The notes beneath the pieces are model-generated. The model saw nothing but the letters and a program-made list of their open reading frames with translations. It made no database searches and was not told the DNA's origin. A program made the translations under genes and the position numbers. A stretch of DNA of 64,000 bases from Jutongia hominis (lineage in GTDB: Bacteria; Bacillota; Clostridia; Lachnospirales; Lachnospiraceae): contig NZ_JACRSW010000031.1 in assembly GCF_014384965.1 (NCBI RefSeq), positions 1 through 64,000 on the forward strand. Direction: 5' to 3'. This document shows positions 17,480 to 27,610 of this stretch, piece by piece (the first letter of the stretch is position 1; each line of letters starts with the position of its first letter).

Positions 17480-20158
17480 CTACTTTCTGCGTGCAGACAT
17501 TCCGGCTCCGCTGCGGGCATTTTTTGCTTTGATCCCGGCTTTTCCCATTGCCTTTGCATGACTTTTCTTCTTTGCATTGCTTTTTGCATGCGATACAAGT
17601 CTGTCTGCTTCTTTTTCGATCATCGCACGTTTCTTCTTTTCGGCTATTTTCTTAGCAAATGCTTTTTCAATTGCCTGCTTTTGTGCTGCACTGATCGTCT
17701 TTGCTGCCTGTTTTTTCTTTTTATTTCTGTTATTTTTTCCTTTTTTGCTATTCGTTGCTGCTTCTGCTTTTGCCATCTTTCGTGCCAGTTTACGTGCCTT
17801 TGCTTTTGCACGATATCCTGACTGTGCTTCTTCTTTTGACGGCTGAGCTGTCTTAGTCTTCTTAGCTTTCGTACTGTTTTTTTGCTTTTTTGCTTTCTCT
17901 TTTGCTACACTTTTTTGCGCTTTGCTGTCCGCTTTTTTCGTACTTTTTGTCACAGCATCGGTTTGGTTATCGTTGTGATCCAAAGCTGCATCTTGTCGTG
18001 TCTCTGTATTTGCACCCTCAGTTTCGTCTTCGTCCTGTGCAATCTCAAAATCAATGTTTCGTAAGATCTTATCCACACCAGAAACCGTAACACGAATCTT
18101 TTGTCCAAGTTTAAAGATTTTATGCGTATGTTCCCCTACCATCTGGTAACGTTCTTCTTCGAAATAATAATAATCTCCCGGAATATCTGCTACACGGATC
18201 ATACCTTCGATCGTATTTGGTAATTCCACATACATCCCCCAGCTTGTCACACCAGAGATCACACCTTCAAATGTCTGACCGACAAACTGCTCCATGTACT
18301 CTGCTTTCTTCATCTTTTCTACTTCACGTTCCGCATCATCTGCACGACGTTCCAAAAGACTTGTCTGCGTGGTTACATCCGGCAGGATCCGGTTATAATG
18401 ACTGATCCTTTTATCAGAAAGTTTTCCATGAATATTTTCTTTGATAATACGATGAATCTGTAAGTCAGGATAGCGTCTGATCGGTGAAGTAAAATGACAA
18501 TAATATTTCATGGCAAGTCCGAAATGTCCCTCGCAGCTCGTTGTATAACGTGCCTGCTTCATGGAACGAAGGGCTAAACGGCTGATCAATGCTTCTTCCG
18601 GTGTTCCTGCTACTTCTGTCATTAACTTCTGGATCTCTTTCGGATGGATCTCACCGTCCTGATTCGTCTTTAAGACATAACCGAAATTTTCTACAAATGT
18701 GTTCAATTCATTGATCTTTTCGACGTCCGGTGTCTCATGTACACGATATACAAACGGAAGTTCCTGCCAGAAATATTCTTCTGCAACGGTTCTGTTGGCG
18801 GCCAGCATAAATTCTTCAATAATATGATGTGCCCGGTTTCTCTCATAAATCTGCACATCTAAAGGTTTTCCCTTTTCATCTAATGTAATCTTGCTTTCTG
18901 GAAAATCAAAATTGATCGACCCACTCTTTTTTCTATTCTTCTCTAAAATGTCCGCTAACTCATACATCAATTCAAACATTGGGATCAGATCATGATACTC
19001 CTGACATTCCTGTTCGTCATGTTCTTCAACGATCTTATGCACACTGGTATAGGACATTCTGCGTGTGACATTGATCACACTTTCTTCAATACTGTGCTTT
19101 ATGATCTTACCATCTGCATTGATCTCCATCATACAGGATAATGTCAGGCGGTCTACTCCCTCATTTAAAGAACAGATTCCATTAGAAAGTTTATGCGGAA
19201 GCATCGGAATGACACGGTCTACCAGATATACACTTGTTCCTCTCTTTAATGCTTCTTTATCTAAAGCTGACTTTTCTGTCACATATTGGCTGACATCAGC
19301 AATATGTACTCCCAGATGATAGACACCATTTTCTTTTGTCAAAGTGATCGCATCATCAAGATCTTTTGCATCCTCGCCATCAATCGTGACGGTCTGTAAA
19401 TCCCTGTAATCACTTCTGCCAGCCTTCTCTTCTTCGGCAACTTCACTTTCAATGCCCTCGACCTGATCCATCACTTCGTCAGGATATTCTTCTGGCAGAC
19501 CATATGCTTTGATCACAGAAAGAATATCTACCCCCGGATCATTGATATGACCAATGATCTCTACGATCCTGCCTTCGGGATTACGATCCTCATTGCCAAA
19601 ATCCGTGATCTCTACCACAACTTTATGACCGGTGATCGCACCTTTTGTATCGGACTTTGCAATATAAATATCTTTTGTAAACTTATGATTATCAGCTACG
19701 ACAAAACCATAGCTTTTACTGCTGGAGTATGTTCCGACAAGGATCGTATTTCCACGCTCTAATATACTGATCACTTCGCCTTCCTGTCTCTTACCATGTG
19801 AATGTGTATCCAAGACGATCTGTACTTTATCCCCGTCTAATGCTCCTTTCGTCTTATGTGCAGAAATGAAAATATCATCTTCCATCCCTTCAACACGGAC
19901 AAAGCCAAAGCCTTTTTGTGTTGCCATAAATGTTCCGGTACATACATTATCCGCTAAAGGTTTGATCTTTCCTTTCAGATCGGCATGTACTTTTCCTTCT
20001 GTAATCAATTCCTCGATCACACTTTTAAACACTTTTTTATCTTTTGCAGGCACTTGCAATACGATTGCCATTTCTTTTGCATTCATTGGACGATATTCTT
20101 TCGATGATATAAATTGCAAGATCATTTCTTTCTTACTTTCTAATTCTTCTCTATTCAT
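17480..20158 (-). CDS. rnr: Ribonuclease R with long lysine-rich tail
   Basis: A processive 3'-5' exoribonuclease of 892 aa. Order: N-terminal winged helix (1-65), cold-shock domains (about 70-215), RNB catalytic domain (about 255-580; VTIDGEDAKDLDDAITL carries the catalytic Asp cluster), S1 domain (about 620-710). A roughly 180-residue tail is very rich in Lys/Ala. The tail is longer than in many Firmicute enzymes and could bind structured RNA or ribosomes. RNase R degrades messages released by tmRNA-SmpB, which fits its neighbour. Confidence 0.96.
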   Translation of the reverse strand: MNREELESKKEMILQFISSKEYRPMNAKEMAIVLQVPAKDKKVFKSVIEELITEGKVHADLKGKIKPLADNVCTGTFMATQKGFGFVRVEGMEDDIFISAHKTKGALDGDKVQIVLDTHSHGKRQEGEVISILERGNTILVGTYSSSKSYGFVVADNHKFTKDIYIAKSDTKGAITGHKVVVEITDFGNEDRNPEGRIVEIIGHINDPGVDILSVIKAYGLPEEYPDEVMDQVEGIESEVAEEEKAGRSDYRDLQTVTIDGEDAKDLDDAITLTKENGVYHLGVHIADVSQYVTEKSALDKEALKRGTSVYLVDRVIPMLPHKLSNGICSLNEGVDRLTLSCMMEINADGKIIKHSIEESVINVTRRMSYTSVHKIVEEHDEQECQEYHDLIPMFELMYELADILEKNRKKSGSINFDFPESKITLDEKGKPLDVQIYERNRAHHIIEEFMLAANRTVAEEYFWQELPFVYRVHETPDVEKINELNTFVENFGYVLKTNQDGEIHPKEIQKLMTEVAGTPEEALISRLALRSMKQARYTTSCEGHFGLAMKYYCHFTSPIRRYPDLQIHRIIKENIHGKLSDKRISHYNRILPDVTTQTSLLERRADDAEREVEKMKKAEYMEQFVGQTFEGVISGVTSWGMYVELPNTIEGMIRVADIPGDYYYFEEERYQMVGEHTHKIFKLGQKIRVTVSGVDKILRNIDFEIAQDEDETEGANTETRQDAALDHNDNQTDAVTKSTKKADSKAQKSVAKEKAKKQKNSTKAKKTKTAQPSKEEAQSGYRAKAKARKLARKMAKAEAATNSKKGKNNRNKKKKQAAKTISAAQKQAIEKAFAKKIAEKKKRAMIEKEADRLVSHAKSNAKKKSHAKAMGKAGIKAKNARSGAGMSARRK

Positions 20159-20373
20159 AATGCTACCTCATTTCTTTCTCCTTCCAAGCAAAGACATACA
20201 CAGCTTAGAAGCTCCCCAATGCAGCCTGTTATCCGGCTGTAAACTGACTTTTGTAATATGTAACAAATCCGTTTTTTATTACATGTACTGTCTGTTACTG
20301 TTTCTATTAGTATAACACATTCTAAAAAAGTTTCCTATACAGAACCGTAACCGTTCTGTGCATAACATAAAAC

Positions 20374-20410
20374 AAAAACCTATCCACCGCTACACGGTAG
20401 ATAGGTTTTG
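20374..20410 (-). terminator. Terminator of secG
   Basis: AAAACCTATC (20376-20385) pairs with GATAGGTTTT (20400-20409), extended by ACCG/CGGT inside. The minus strand ends in GGTTTTTGTTTT. Upstream of rnr (20159-20430) the only other element is the inverted repeat CAGAAC-N7-GTTCTG near 20340-20359. Confidence 0.8.
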
Positions 20411-20430
20411 ATCTGTCTTATCTTATGTGA

Positions 20431-20679
20431 TTATCCAAATATCTTAAAATTAAGAATCAATGATAATACGATAAATACAATTGCAAGAACTCTTGTAGCC
20501 ATTTCAAGTCCACCCTCCATAGAGCGTCCTTTATTCTTTCCCCAGTATGTTCCTGCTGCACCATTGATCGCACCGGAAAGACCTGCCTGCTTTCCTTCCT
20601 GCATTAATACGATTACTGTAAGAGCCACACATACAATAATGTATATGATCAATAAAATAGTATGAATTATCTGAATCAT
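20431..20679 (-). CDS. secG: Preprotein translocase subunit SecG
   Basis: An 82-aa protein with two membrane helices (IIHTILLIIYIIVCVALTVIVLM; VLAIVFIVLSLILNF) around the family loop QEGKQAGLSGAINGAAGTYWGKNKGRS. It assists SecYEG export. ATG 20679 follows GGAGGAAG; the ATG eight codons earlier is less well placed. Confidence 0.95.
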   Translation of the reverse strand: MIQIIHTILLIIYIIVCVALTVIVLMQEGKQAGLSGAINGAAGTYWGKNKGRSMEGGLEMATRVLAIVFIVLSLILNFKIFG

Positions 20680-20779
20680 GAATACTTCCTCCGTTCTTAT
20701 CAAATCCTATCTTACGACAGAATATTTTTCAAGCACAAACAAATTTATTTTAGCATAGACAGTATGCTATTTCAAGTCT

Positions 20780-22324
20780 TTATTTACGAACCAGAAGTGA
20801 CTTTCCTGTCATATCTTTTGGCTGTTCGATCTCCATGATCTGAAGTAATGTTGGAGCAATATCTGCTAAGCATCCGCCTTCACGCAATGTATATGCCTCA
20901 TCATAATTTACAAGAATAAACGGAACCGGATTCGTTGTATGTGCCGTAAACGGATCGCCTGTTTCATAGTCGATCATCTGCTCTGCATTACCATGATCTG
21001 CACAGATAAAGAGAACGCCATCTACTTTCTTTACTGCTTCTACTGCTGCTCCAACGCAGGCATCAATACGCTCTACTGCTTTGATCGCTGCCGGGATCAC
21101 ACCGGTATGACCTACCATGTCAGGATTTGCAAAGTTGATAACGATCACATCATACTTATCCGATGTAATAGCAGCATTAAGTCTCTCGCCTACTTCCGGT
21201 GCACTCATTTCCGGTTTCAGATCATAAGTTGCTACCGCAGGAGATTTTACCAAAGAACGATCCTCGTCTTTGTTTGGTTCTTCAACACCACCATTAAAGA
21301 AGAATGTAACATGTGCATACTTCTCTGTCTCAGCAAGTCTGAGCTGCTTCTTACCATGCGCTGCAAGAACTTCACCTAATGTATTCTTAATATTCTCTTT
21401 TTCAAATGCTACGATCTTATTACCGATTGTCTCATCATAATCCTTAAAGCAGACAAAAGTCAGCTTCATAAAGCCGTTGGCACGATTGAAATGATCAAAG
21501 CTTTCATCACAGAAAGTACGTGTAATCTCACGCGCTCTGTCAGGACGGAAGTTAAAGAAGATCACGGAATCGTTTTCTTTTACGGTTGCAACCGGTTTTC
21601 CATCAGCTTCGATCACAGTTGGTACAACGAACTCATCTGTCACATCATTTGCATAGGATGCATCAATTGCTTCTGTTACGCTGCCGGCTTTCTGACCATC
21701 ACCAAGTACCATTGCATTGTAAGCTTTTTCGATACGATCCCAGTTGTTATCACGATCCATTGCATAATAACGACCATGGATACTTGCGATTTTACCAACA
21801 CCGATCTCTTTCATCTTCTGCTCTAACTCTTCTAAGAATCCTTTACCTGATGTCGGAGCCGTATCACGACCGTCTAAAAAGGCATGGACATATACATTCT
21901 TAAGTCCGTTTCTCTTTGCTAATTCAAGAAGACCATATAAATGTGTATTGTGACTGTGTACACCACCATCTGATAACAGACCAAATAAATGAAGATCAGA
22001 ACCATTTTTCTTTGCATTCTCTACTGCTGCAAGAAGTCCTTTGTTCTCAAAGAAATCACCATCTTCAATCGACTTTGTGATCTTTGTAAGCTCCTGATAA
22101 ATGATACGTCCTGCACCTATATTCATATGACCTACTTCTGAATTTCCCATCTGCCCGTCAGGAAGTCCGACATTTAAGCCACTGGCATAACCCTTCTGAA
22201 ATGGGCATTCTGCCATCAGCTTGTCCATTACAGGAGTCTTTGCCTGTGCAATCGCATTTCCTTCTGTCTTTTCATTCAGACCATATCCATCTAATACCAT
22301 TAATACAACCGGTTTCTTACTCAT
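20780..22324 (-). CDS. gpmI: 2,3-bisphosphoglycerate-independent phosphoglycerate mutase
   Basis: A 514-aa Mn2+ enzyme interconverting 3- and 2-phosphoglycerate in glycolysis. Alkaline-phosphatase-fold motifs are intact: VVLMVLDGYG, the catalytic serine in GQMGNSEVGHMNIGAGR, IHGRYYAMDRDNNWDR, and the metal-site ICADHGNAE. ATG 22324 follows AAAGGA. It has its own consensus promoter and is separated from tpiA by two small genes. Confidence 0.97.
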   Translation of the reverse strand: MSKKPVVLMVLDGYGLNEKTEGNAIAQAKTPVMDKLMAECPFQKGYASGLNVGLPDGQMGNSEVGHMNIGAGRIIYQELTKITKSIEDGDFFENKGLLAAVENAKKNGSDLHLFGLLSDGGVHSHNTHLYGLLELAKRNGLKNVYVHAFLDGRDTAPTSGKGFLEELEQKMKEIGVGKIASIHGRYYAMDRDNNWDRIEKAYNAMVLGDGQKAGSVTEAIDASYANDVTDEFVVPTVIEADGKPVATVKENDSVIFFNFRPDRAREITRTFCDESFDHFNRANGFMKLTFVCFKDYDETIGNKIVAFEKENIKNTLGEVLAAHGKKQLRLAETEKYAHVTFFFNGGVEEPNKDEDRSLVKSPAVATYDLKPEMSAPEVGERLNAAITSDKYDVIVINFANPDMVGHTGVIPAAIKAVERIDACVGAAVEAVKKVDGVLFICADHGNAEQMIDYETGDPFTAHTTNPVPFILVNYDEAYTLREGGCLADIAPTLLQIMEIEQPKDMTGKSLLVRK

Positions 22325-22409
22325 AATCGTAGTCCTTTCTGCTTCATGCAATGTTTTATTCTTAGAAAACCAGCGAATCTGCCAGTCTTCTTTTTGCTAT
22401 TCTATCCGT

Positions 22410-22476
22410 AATTGTACCCTTTCTATCGGTTACAATTCCAAATTAGAAGTATACCTCATTTCAAAAAACAAGTCAA
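22410..22476 (-). promoter_or_regulatory. gpmI promoter and 5' mRNA hairpin
   Basis: Minus-strand -35 TTGACT (22476-22471), 17-bp spacer, -10 TATACT (22453-22448). The transcript would start with a stem formed by AATTGTAACC and GGGTACAATT (22437-22410), a placement known to stabilise glycolytic mRNAs in other Firmicutes. The rest of the 22325-22580 gap holds an inverted repeat TCATGAATTC/GAATTCATGA near 22528-22576. Confidence 0.75.
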
Positions 22477-22580
22477 ATCCATCCGATGCCGTATTGTCTG
22501 TCAGCCGGTCAACGGACTTTTGTCGTTCATGAATTCTGCACAGTAAAGCAAGCTCTCCTGTATTGCGAATTCATGATATA

Positions 22581-22781
22581 TCAGATCATAATATCAATAT
22601 TTCCTCCAAGATCAGGATTTACGGAATTTTCCATCATGGAACGGTTCATCATTTCTACCATCGCATCACCCTGCTCTGTCATAGAATCCAGACTCATTGA
22701 TAAAACTGCTGTACCAACCTGTGTCATAAGCTGCGTCTGTGACATATTCATTGCCATATTTGCAACATTCATTACATCCAT
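22581..22781 (-). CDS. YjfB-family putative motility protein
   Basis: A 66-aa, Met-rich protein (MDVMNVANMAMNMSQTQLMT). It matches the general pattern of the YjfB family: MD-start, SQ..L..QVGTAVL, then an amphipathic helix ending in a Met-rich EMM segment. RBS AAAGGAGGAATCGGTT precedes the ATG. The family is named putative motility protein, but its role is unproven and no flagellar gene is in the window. Confidence 0.75.
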   Translation of the reverse strand: MDVMNVANMAMNMSQTQLMTQVGTAVLSMSLDSMTEQGDAMVEMMNRSMMENSVNPDLGGNIDIMI

Positions 22782-22878
22782 AACCGATTCCTCCTTTGTT
22801 TTTTGCTTCTTTATTTTTTCTCTATCTTTTATTATAACAAATGCTTTTTTGCTTTACAATACAAAGCCCCTATATCTT

Positions 22879-23502
22879 TTAATCCCAAAAAAGGTATAAC
22901 AATCCTTCTCCGGGTACCTTAGCATCCCTCTTATACATATCAATTCTGTTTTCATTTCCACTTCGTTCGGAAAATGCCGGAAACAAAAATCCTTCTACCG
23001 GTTCGTCCGGTATGTAATCCCCATTGATCGGGCACAATGCACAGATCAAAAAGGAATAGACTTCTTCCGACTCCCACTGTTCCTTTTTATCTGTTCCCTT
23101 TCTGGGAATATCATAAATTCCCTGAAAGAAATACAGACAGGACGCCTGATCGATTGCAAGACGTTCTCCTAACGCCTCATATATATTTTCAAGCAACGCA
23201 TCATTTTTCAATTCACATCGGATCAATTGCATCATTGTTTTCCATGCACTGCTGCTCTTTTCTGTCTCTGTAAAACGATGTTCCTTTAACTGTTCGTTTG
23301 TTTTTGCAAACGGAATGCTTTTTGCAATCTCTAACAGCATCCTCTGATCCGGTATCGGAAGATTTCGAAAATGCACATTAAAAGAATCTTCTAAATTACC
23401 ATCCTCATCATAATAGCCTCCCGCTACTCTTCCAAAACAGTTTCTCTTTAATGTCATACGCCTTGTCAGCTCTAACATATCTTCTCTGTTAATCTTATCC
23501 AT
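22879..23502 (-). CDS. Uncharacterised protein resembling half of DUF4317
   Basis: A 207-aa soluble protein. The N-terminus (LTRRMTLKRNCFGRVAGGYYDEDGN) and the C-terminal FLICALCPIN...GFLFPAFSERSGNENRIDMYK resemble DUF4317-type proteins, which are about twice as long. It may be a shortened relative rather than a fragment, since start, length and reading frame look normal. No activity can be assigned. It lies between tpiA and gpmI on the same strand. Confidence 0.6.
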   Translation of the reverse strand: MDKINREDMLELTRRMTLKRNCFGRVAGGYYDEDGNLEDSFNVHFRNLPIPDQRMLLEIAKSIPFAKTNEQLKEHRFTETEKSSSAWKTMMQLIRCELKNDALLENIYEALGERLAIDQASCLYFFQGIYDIPRKGTDKKEQWESEEVYSFLICALCPINGDYIPDEPVEGFLFPAFSERSGNENRIDMYKRDAKVPGEGLLYLFWD

Positions 23503-23524
23503 CTTTCTACCCCAGTTTTTAGAG

Positions 23525-23563
23525 AAAAACGGAGAAATATCTTTTTTGACATTTCTCCGTTTC
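23525..23563 (-). terminator. Terminator downstream of tpiA
   Basis: AAACGGAGAAAT (23527-23538) pairs with ATTTCTCCGTTT (23551-23562). On the minus strand it runs into TTTTTCTCT. It closes the gap-pgk-tpiA unit. Confidence 0.83.
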
Positions 23564-23673
23564 TTTTATACGATCCGATATCAGATCAGAACCATATATG
23601 CATTATATGGATACTCCTTCATTCCGGTTTTTTAATCCGTTTTCTGACATCTTCTCTTTTTGCAATGAATGAA

Positions 23674-24420
23674 TTAAGCGTTTACAACCTCACCGAATTC
23701 TGCTTTCAAAGAAGCACCACCGATAAGACCGCCATCAATGTCATCTTTTGCAAGTAATTCTTTTGCATTTCCCGCATTCATAGATCCACCATACTGGATA
23801 CGAACAGCGTCTGCTGTAGCAGCATCATACATTTCACCGATGCAGTCACGGATCGCTTTACAAACTTCCTGTGCCTGATCTGCTGTAGCTGTCTTACCTG
23901 TACCGATTGCCCAGATTGGTTCATAAGCAATAACCATGCTCTTAACCTGATCTGCTGTGATTCCTGCAAGATCAGACTTGATCTGCATACGGATCCAGTC
24001 CATTGTAACACCCATTTCTCTCTGCTCTAATGATTCACCACAGCAAAGGATTGGTGTAAGACCTGCTTCGAAAGCTTTCTTTACTTTCTTGTTTAATAAG
24101 CAGTCATCCTCCTTGAAGTAATCACGACGCTCTGAATGACCGATGATAACATATTTTACACCTGCATCTACGAGCATAGCGGCAGAAATCTCACCTGTGT
24201 AAGCTCCGCTCTCTTCAAAGTACATGTTCTCAGCACCAACTGCTACATTTGTACCCTTTGTAGCTTCTACTACAGGTACGATATCAATAGCAGGTACACA
24301 ATATACAACATCTACATTATCATTTTTTACTAAATCTTTTAATTCATTTACTAAAGCAACTGCCTCGCTAGGAGTTTTGTTCATCTTCCAGTTACCTGCA
24401 ATAATTCTTCTTCTTGCCAT
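23674..24420 (-). CDS. tpiA: Triosephosphate isomerase
   Basis: A 248-aa TIM-barrel enzyme interconverting dihydroxyacetone phosphate and glyceraldehyde 3-phosphate. Catalytic features are all visible: the N-terminal GNWKMNKT lysine, IGHSERR (His) and [16 protein letters not shown] (Glu and flexible loop). RBS AAGAGG. It is 46 bp after pgk, in the gap-pgk-tpiA order. Confidence 0.98.
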   Translation of the reverse strand: MARRRIIAGNWKMNKTPSEAVALVNELKDLVKNDNVDVVYCVPAIDIVPVVEATKGTNVAVGAENMYFEESGAYTGEISAAMLVDAGVKYVIIGHSERRDYFKEDDCLLNKKVKKAFEAGLTPILCCGESLEQREMGVTMDWIRMQIKSDLAGITADQVKSMVIAYEPIWAIGTGKTATADQAQEVCKAIRDCIGEMYDAATADAVRIQYGGSMNAGNAKELLAKDDIDGGLIGGASLKAEFGEVVNA

Positions 24421-24466
24421 CTTAAATCCTCTTTTCTTCTGATCCGTTCTAATTATCTGTCAGAAA

Positions 24467-25666
24467 TTATTTGTCATCTGCTGCTACTACACCAGGAAGA
24501 TCTTTACCCTCTAAGAATTCAAGAGAAGCTCCACCACCTGTTGAAATATGAGTCATCTTGTCACCGAAACCTAACTGGTTTACAGCGGCTGCGCTATCAC
24601 CACCGCCGATGATTGTTGTAGCGCCTTCAAGATCAGCCATAGCTTTAGCTACCGCAATTGTTCCCTTTGCAAAGTTTGGCATTTCGAAACATCCCATTGG
24701 TCCGTTCCAAACAACTGTCTTAGCACCCTTAACAGCATCTGCAAAAAGTTCTGCTGTCTTAGGTCCGATGTCAAGACCTTCCATATCAGCAGGAATCTCT
24801 CCACGGCCAACTACCTTGAAGTTTGCATCATTTGAGAAGTCATCTGCAACTGTTGTATCAATAGGGATAAGAAGTTTAACACCTTTTTCTTCGGCTTTCT
24901 TTTCCATATCAAGTGCATACTGCTTGTAGTCTTCTTCAAGAAGAGACTTACCAACTTCTTCACCATGTGCTGCCATGAATGTATAAGCCATACCGCCACC
25001 AATGATCAATGTATCTACTTTATCAAGAAGGTTGTTGATAACGGAGATCTTAGAAGAAACCTTAGCACCACCAAGAATTGCTACGAATGGTCTTTCCGGA
25101 TTGTTTACAGCATTTCCAAGGAAATCAATTTCTTTCTGCATCAGATAACCGACAACACAGTCACCGTCAACGAACTTAGTAACACCAACGTTAGAACAAT
25201 GTGCTCTATGAGCCGTACCAAATGCATCATTTACAAATACATCGCAAAGAGAAGCAAGTTCTTTAGAGAAGGCTTCACCATTCTTTGTCTCTTCTGCTCT
25301 GTAACGTGTGTTTTCAAGAAGGATCACGTCGCCATCCTGCATTGCTGCAACGGCTGCTTTTGCATTCTCGCCGACAACGTTAGCGTCTGCTGCAAATTTT
25401 ACTTCCTGACCTAATAATTCTGATAATCTCTTTGCTACAGGAGCTAAAGATAACTCTGGCTTTGGCTCTCCCTTTGGCTTACCTAAATGTGAGCAAAGAA
25501 TCACCTTACCGCCATCAGCGATCAGCTTCTTAATAGTAGGAAGTGCTGCAACAAGACGGTTCTCGTCTGTGATCTTTCCATCCTGTAATGGCACATTAAA
25601 GTCACATCTGACTAATACTTTCTTTCCTTTTACGTTAATATCATCAACTGATTTCTTATTTAACAT
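24467..25666 (-). CDS. pgk: Phosphoglycerate kinase
   Basis: A 399-aa enzyme making ATP from 1,3-bisphosphoglycerate. Signature [11 protein letters not shown], phosphate-binding [16 protein letters not shown], and the C-terminal GGGDSAAAV loop are intact. GGAGG precedes ATG 25666; the 21-codon extension to 25729 falls in the intergenic hairpin region. A GC-rich hairpin at about 25715-25745 separates it from gap and may set relative expression. Confidence 0.98.
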   Translation of the reverse strand: MLNKKSVDDINVKGKKVLVRCDFNVPLQDGKITDENRLVAALPTIKKLIADGGKVILCSHLGKPKGEPKPELSLAPVAKRLSELLGQEVKFAADANVVGENAKAAVAAMQDGDVILLENTRYRAEETKNGEAFSKELASLCDVFVNDAFGTAHRAHCSNVGVTKFVDGDCVVGYLMQKEIDFLGNAVNNPERPFVAILGGAKVSSKISVINNLLDKVDTLIIGGGMAYTFMAAHGEEVGKSLLEEDYKQYALDMEKKAEEKGVKLLIPIDTTVADDFSNDANFKVVGRGEIPADMEGLDIGPKTAELFADAVKGAKTVVWNGPMGCFEMPNFAKGTIAVAKAMADLEGATTIIGGGDSAAAVNQLGFGDKMTHISTGGGASLEFLEGKDLPGVVAADDK

Positions 25667-25774
25667 ATTGCCTCCATTCTGTCGTATCCAGCGACATTTA
25701 CCTTTAATTGAAAACGAGCCCGGCCCCATAAAAGACCGGACCCGTATATGGATCTTATACTATCTCTTTCGAAA

Positions 25775-26791
25775 TTAGCAGTTCTCTGAGAAGTACTTGA
25801 TTGTTCTTACCATCTGTGATGTGTAAGAATTCTCGTTATCATACCAAGAAACTACCTGAACTTCGTAAAGATCATCAGCTACTTTGTTTACCATTGTCTG
25901 AGTAGCATCGAAGAGAGAACCGAATCTCATTCCTACAATATCAGAAGAAACGATTTCTTCATCATTGTAGCCAAATGACTCGTTAGCTGCTGCTTTCATA
26001 GCTGCATTGATTGCATCAACTGTTACATCTTTGCCTCTAACTACTGCTGTAAGGATTGTTGTAGAACCTGTTGGTGTAGGAACACGCTGTGCAGATCCGA
26101 TTAACTTACCATTCAACTCAGGGATAACAAGACCGATAGCCTTAGCTGCACCTGTTGAGTTAGGAACGATATTGACTGCTGCTGCACGAGATCTTCTTAA
26201 ATCACCCTTTCTCTGTGGGCCATCAAGAGTCATCTGATCACCTGTGTAAGCATGGATTGTAACCATGATACCAGATTCGATTGGAGCAAACTTGTTAAGA
26301 GCATCAGCCATAGGAGCTAAGCAGTTTGTTGTACAAGATGCTGCTGAAATGATCTGATCACCTTTCTTTAATGTCTCGTGGTTTGTGTTGTAAACGATTG
26401 TAGGAAGATCGTTACCTGCTGGAGCAGAGATAACAACTTTCTTAGCACCTGCATTAATATGAGCCTGTGCTTTTTCCTTAGATGTATAGAAGCCTGAGCA
26501 CTCAAGAACAACGTCTACATCAAGGTCGCCCCATGGACAATTGTTTGCATCTGGGAAAGCGTAGATCTTAATCTCTTTTCCATCAACTGTGATAGAATCT
26601 TCACCAGCTGAAACTGTATCAGCCTTCTCATACTTACCCTGTGATGAGTCATACTTTAAAAGATGAGCAAGCATCTTAGGGCTTGTTAAATCGTTGATAG
26701 CTACTACTTCATAACCTTCTGCACCAAACATCTGTCTGAATGCAAGACGTCCGATACGTCCAAAACCATTGATTGCAACTTTAACTGCCAT
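25775..26791 (-). CDS. gap: Glyceraldehyde-3-phosphate dehydrogenase
   Basis: A 338-aa NAD-dependent enzyme. The N-terminal [17 protein letters not shown], the catalytic cysteine in [12 protein letters not shown], and the C-terminal [13 protein letters not shown] are canonical. RBS TAGGAGGAATTTTAAC. It is the first gene of gap-pgk-tpiA and has a strong promoter with a palindrome just after the transcription start. Confidence 0.98.
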   Translation of the reverse strand: MAVKVAINGFGRIGRLAFRQMFGAEGYEVVAINDLTSPKMLAHLLKYDSSQGKYEKADTVSAGEDSITVDGKEIKIYAFPDANNCPWGDLDVDVVLECSGFYTSKEKAQAHINAGAKKVVISAPAGNDLPTIVYNTNHETLKKGDQIISAASCTTNCLAPMADALNKFAPIESGIMVTIHAYTGDQMTLDGPQRKGDLRRSRAAAVNIVPNSTGAAKAIGLVIPELNGKLIGSAQRVPTPTGSTTILTAVVRGKDVTVDAINAAMKAAANESFGYNDEEIVSSDIVGMRFGSLFDATQTMVNKVADDLYEVQVVSWYDNENSYTSQMVRTIKYFSENC

Positions 26792-26875
26792 GTTAAAATT
26801 CCTCCTAAATATAAATTTTATAATTTGTTATCTGAAACTTGTCCAAATAGCAATTAACCATAAGTTACCAGAATA

Positions 26876-26930
26876 TGTGTATACACACATACCCAAAACC
26901 TATTGTACTCAATTTAACTACAAATTTCAA
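26876..26930 (-). promoter_or_regulatory. gap promoter with downstream palindromic operator
   Basis: Minus-strand -35 TTGAAA (26930-26925), 17-bp spacer, -10 TACAAT (26907-26902). The perfect 12-bp palindrome TGTGTATACACA (26876-26887) falls at about +8 to +19, a classic repressor position. The regulator is not encoded nearby; a CggR-like or Rex-like protein is possible but not shown. Confidence 0.7.
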
Positions 26931-27023
26931 GATTATTTTTGATATTCTTTTATAATTCTTCCCAAATCGCTTTTATTTACTCCGGATATCTTACTAAAAA
27001 ACCGTAATCTTTTCCTCTGTCTT

Positions 27024-27551
27024 TCAGACTGCCGGTGTCCAAAGACAGATCTTTCCGCTTTTTAACGACTCCTGTACAAGAATATTTCTTTGGTTCGACG
27101 ATCCTCGAAATACCAGTCCGAGATCCTTTTTGTCAATCATAAATTCACCATCGACTAAAACCTCTATATAAGATAACAATTCTCTGGTCTCTTCCCATTC
27201 ATTGACCATGCGTCCGAGTACATCTTTTTCAAAATCATATCCGGTAAAGCACCATATACTCTTGTTCGGATATTTTTCTTTGATCGCACGGACAAGTGGT
27301 AGAAGTCCTTTCTGGTTACTATGTTCTAAAGGTTCCCCGCCAAGCAGCGTAATCCCTTTGACATATTCCGGTTCCATATAGGAAAGGATCGTCTGTATTG
27401 TCTCTTCCGTAAATGGCTTGCCATATTTAAAATCCCACGTCTCAGGATTAAAACATTCTTTACAATGATGTGTACAGCCACTGACAAAAAGGGATACTCT
27501 GACACCCGGACCATTTGCTACATCATATTGCTTGATCTCTGCATAATTCAT
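27024..27551 (-). CDS. nrdG: Anaerobic ribonucleotide reductase activating protein
   Basis: A 175-aa radical SAM enzyme that installs the glycyl radical on NrdD. The 4Fe-4S motif is CTHHCKEC (CxxxCxxC), preceded by NGPGVRVSLFVSG and followed by the SAM-binding LLGGEPLEH. It lies 59 bp after nrdD on the same strand, presumably co-transcribed. Confidence 0.97.
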   Translation of the reverse strand: MNYAEIKQYDVANGPGVRVSLFVSGCTHHCKECFNPETWDFKYGKPFTEETIQTILSYMEPEYVKGITLLGGEPLEHSNQKGLLPLVRAIKEKYPNKSIWCFTGYDFEKDVLGRMVNEWEETRELLSYIEVLVDGEFMIDKKDLGLVFRGSSNQRNILVQESLKSGKICLWTPAV

Positions 27552-27610
27552 GTTTTCCCTCTTTTCCTACATCCTTTCCATGATGTTTCTGTCTGTTATT
27601 ATTCTAATCT

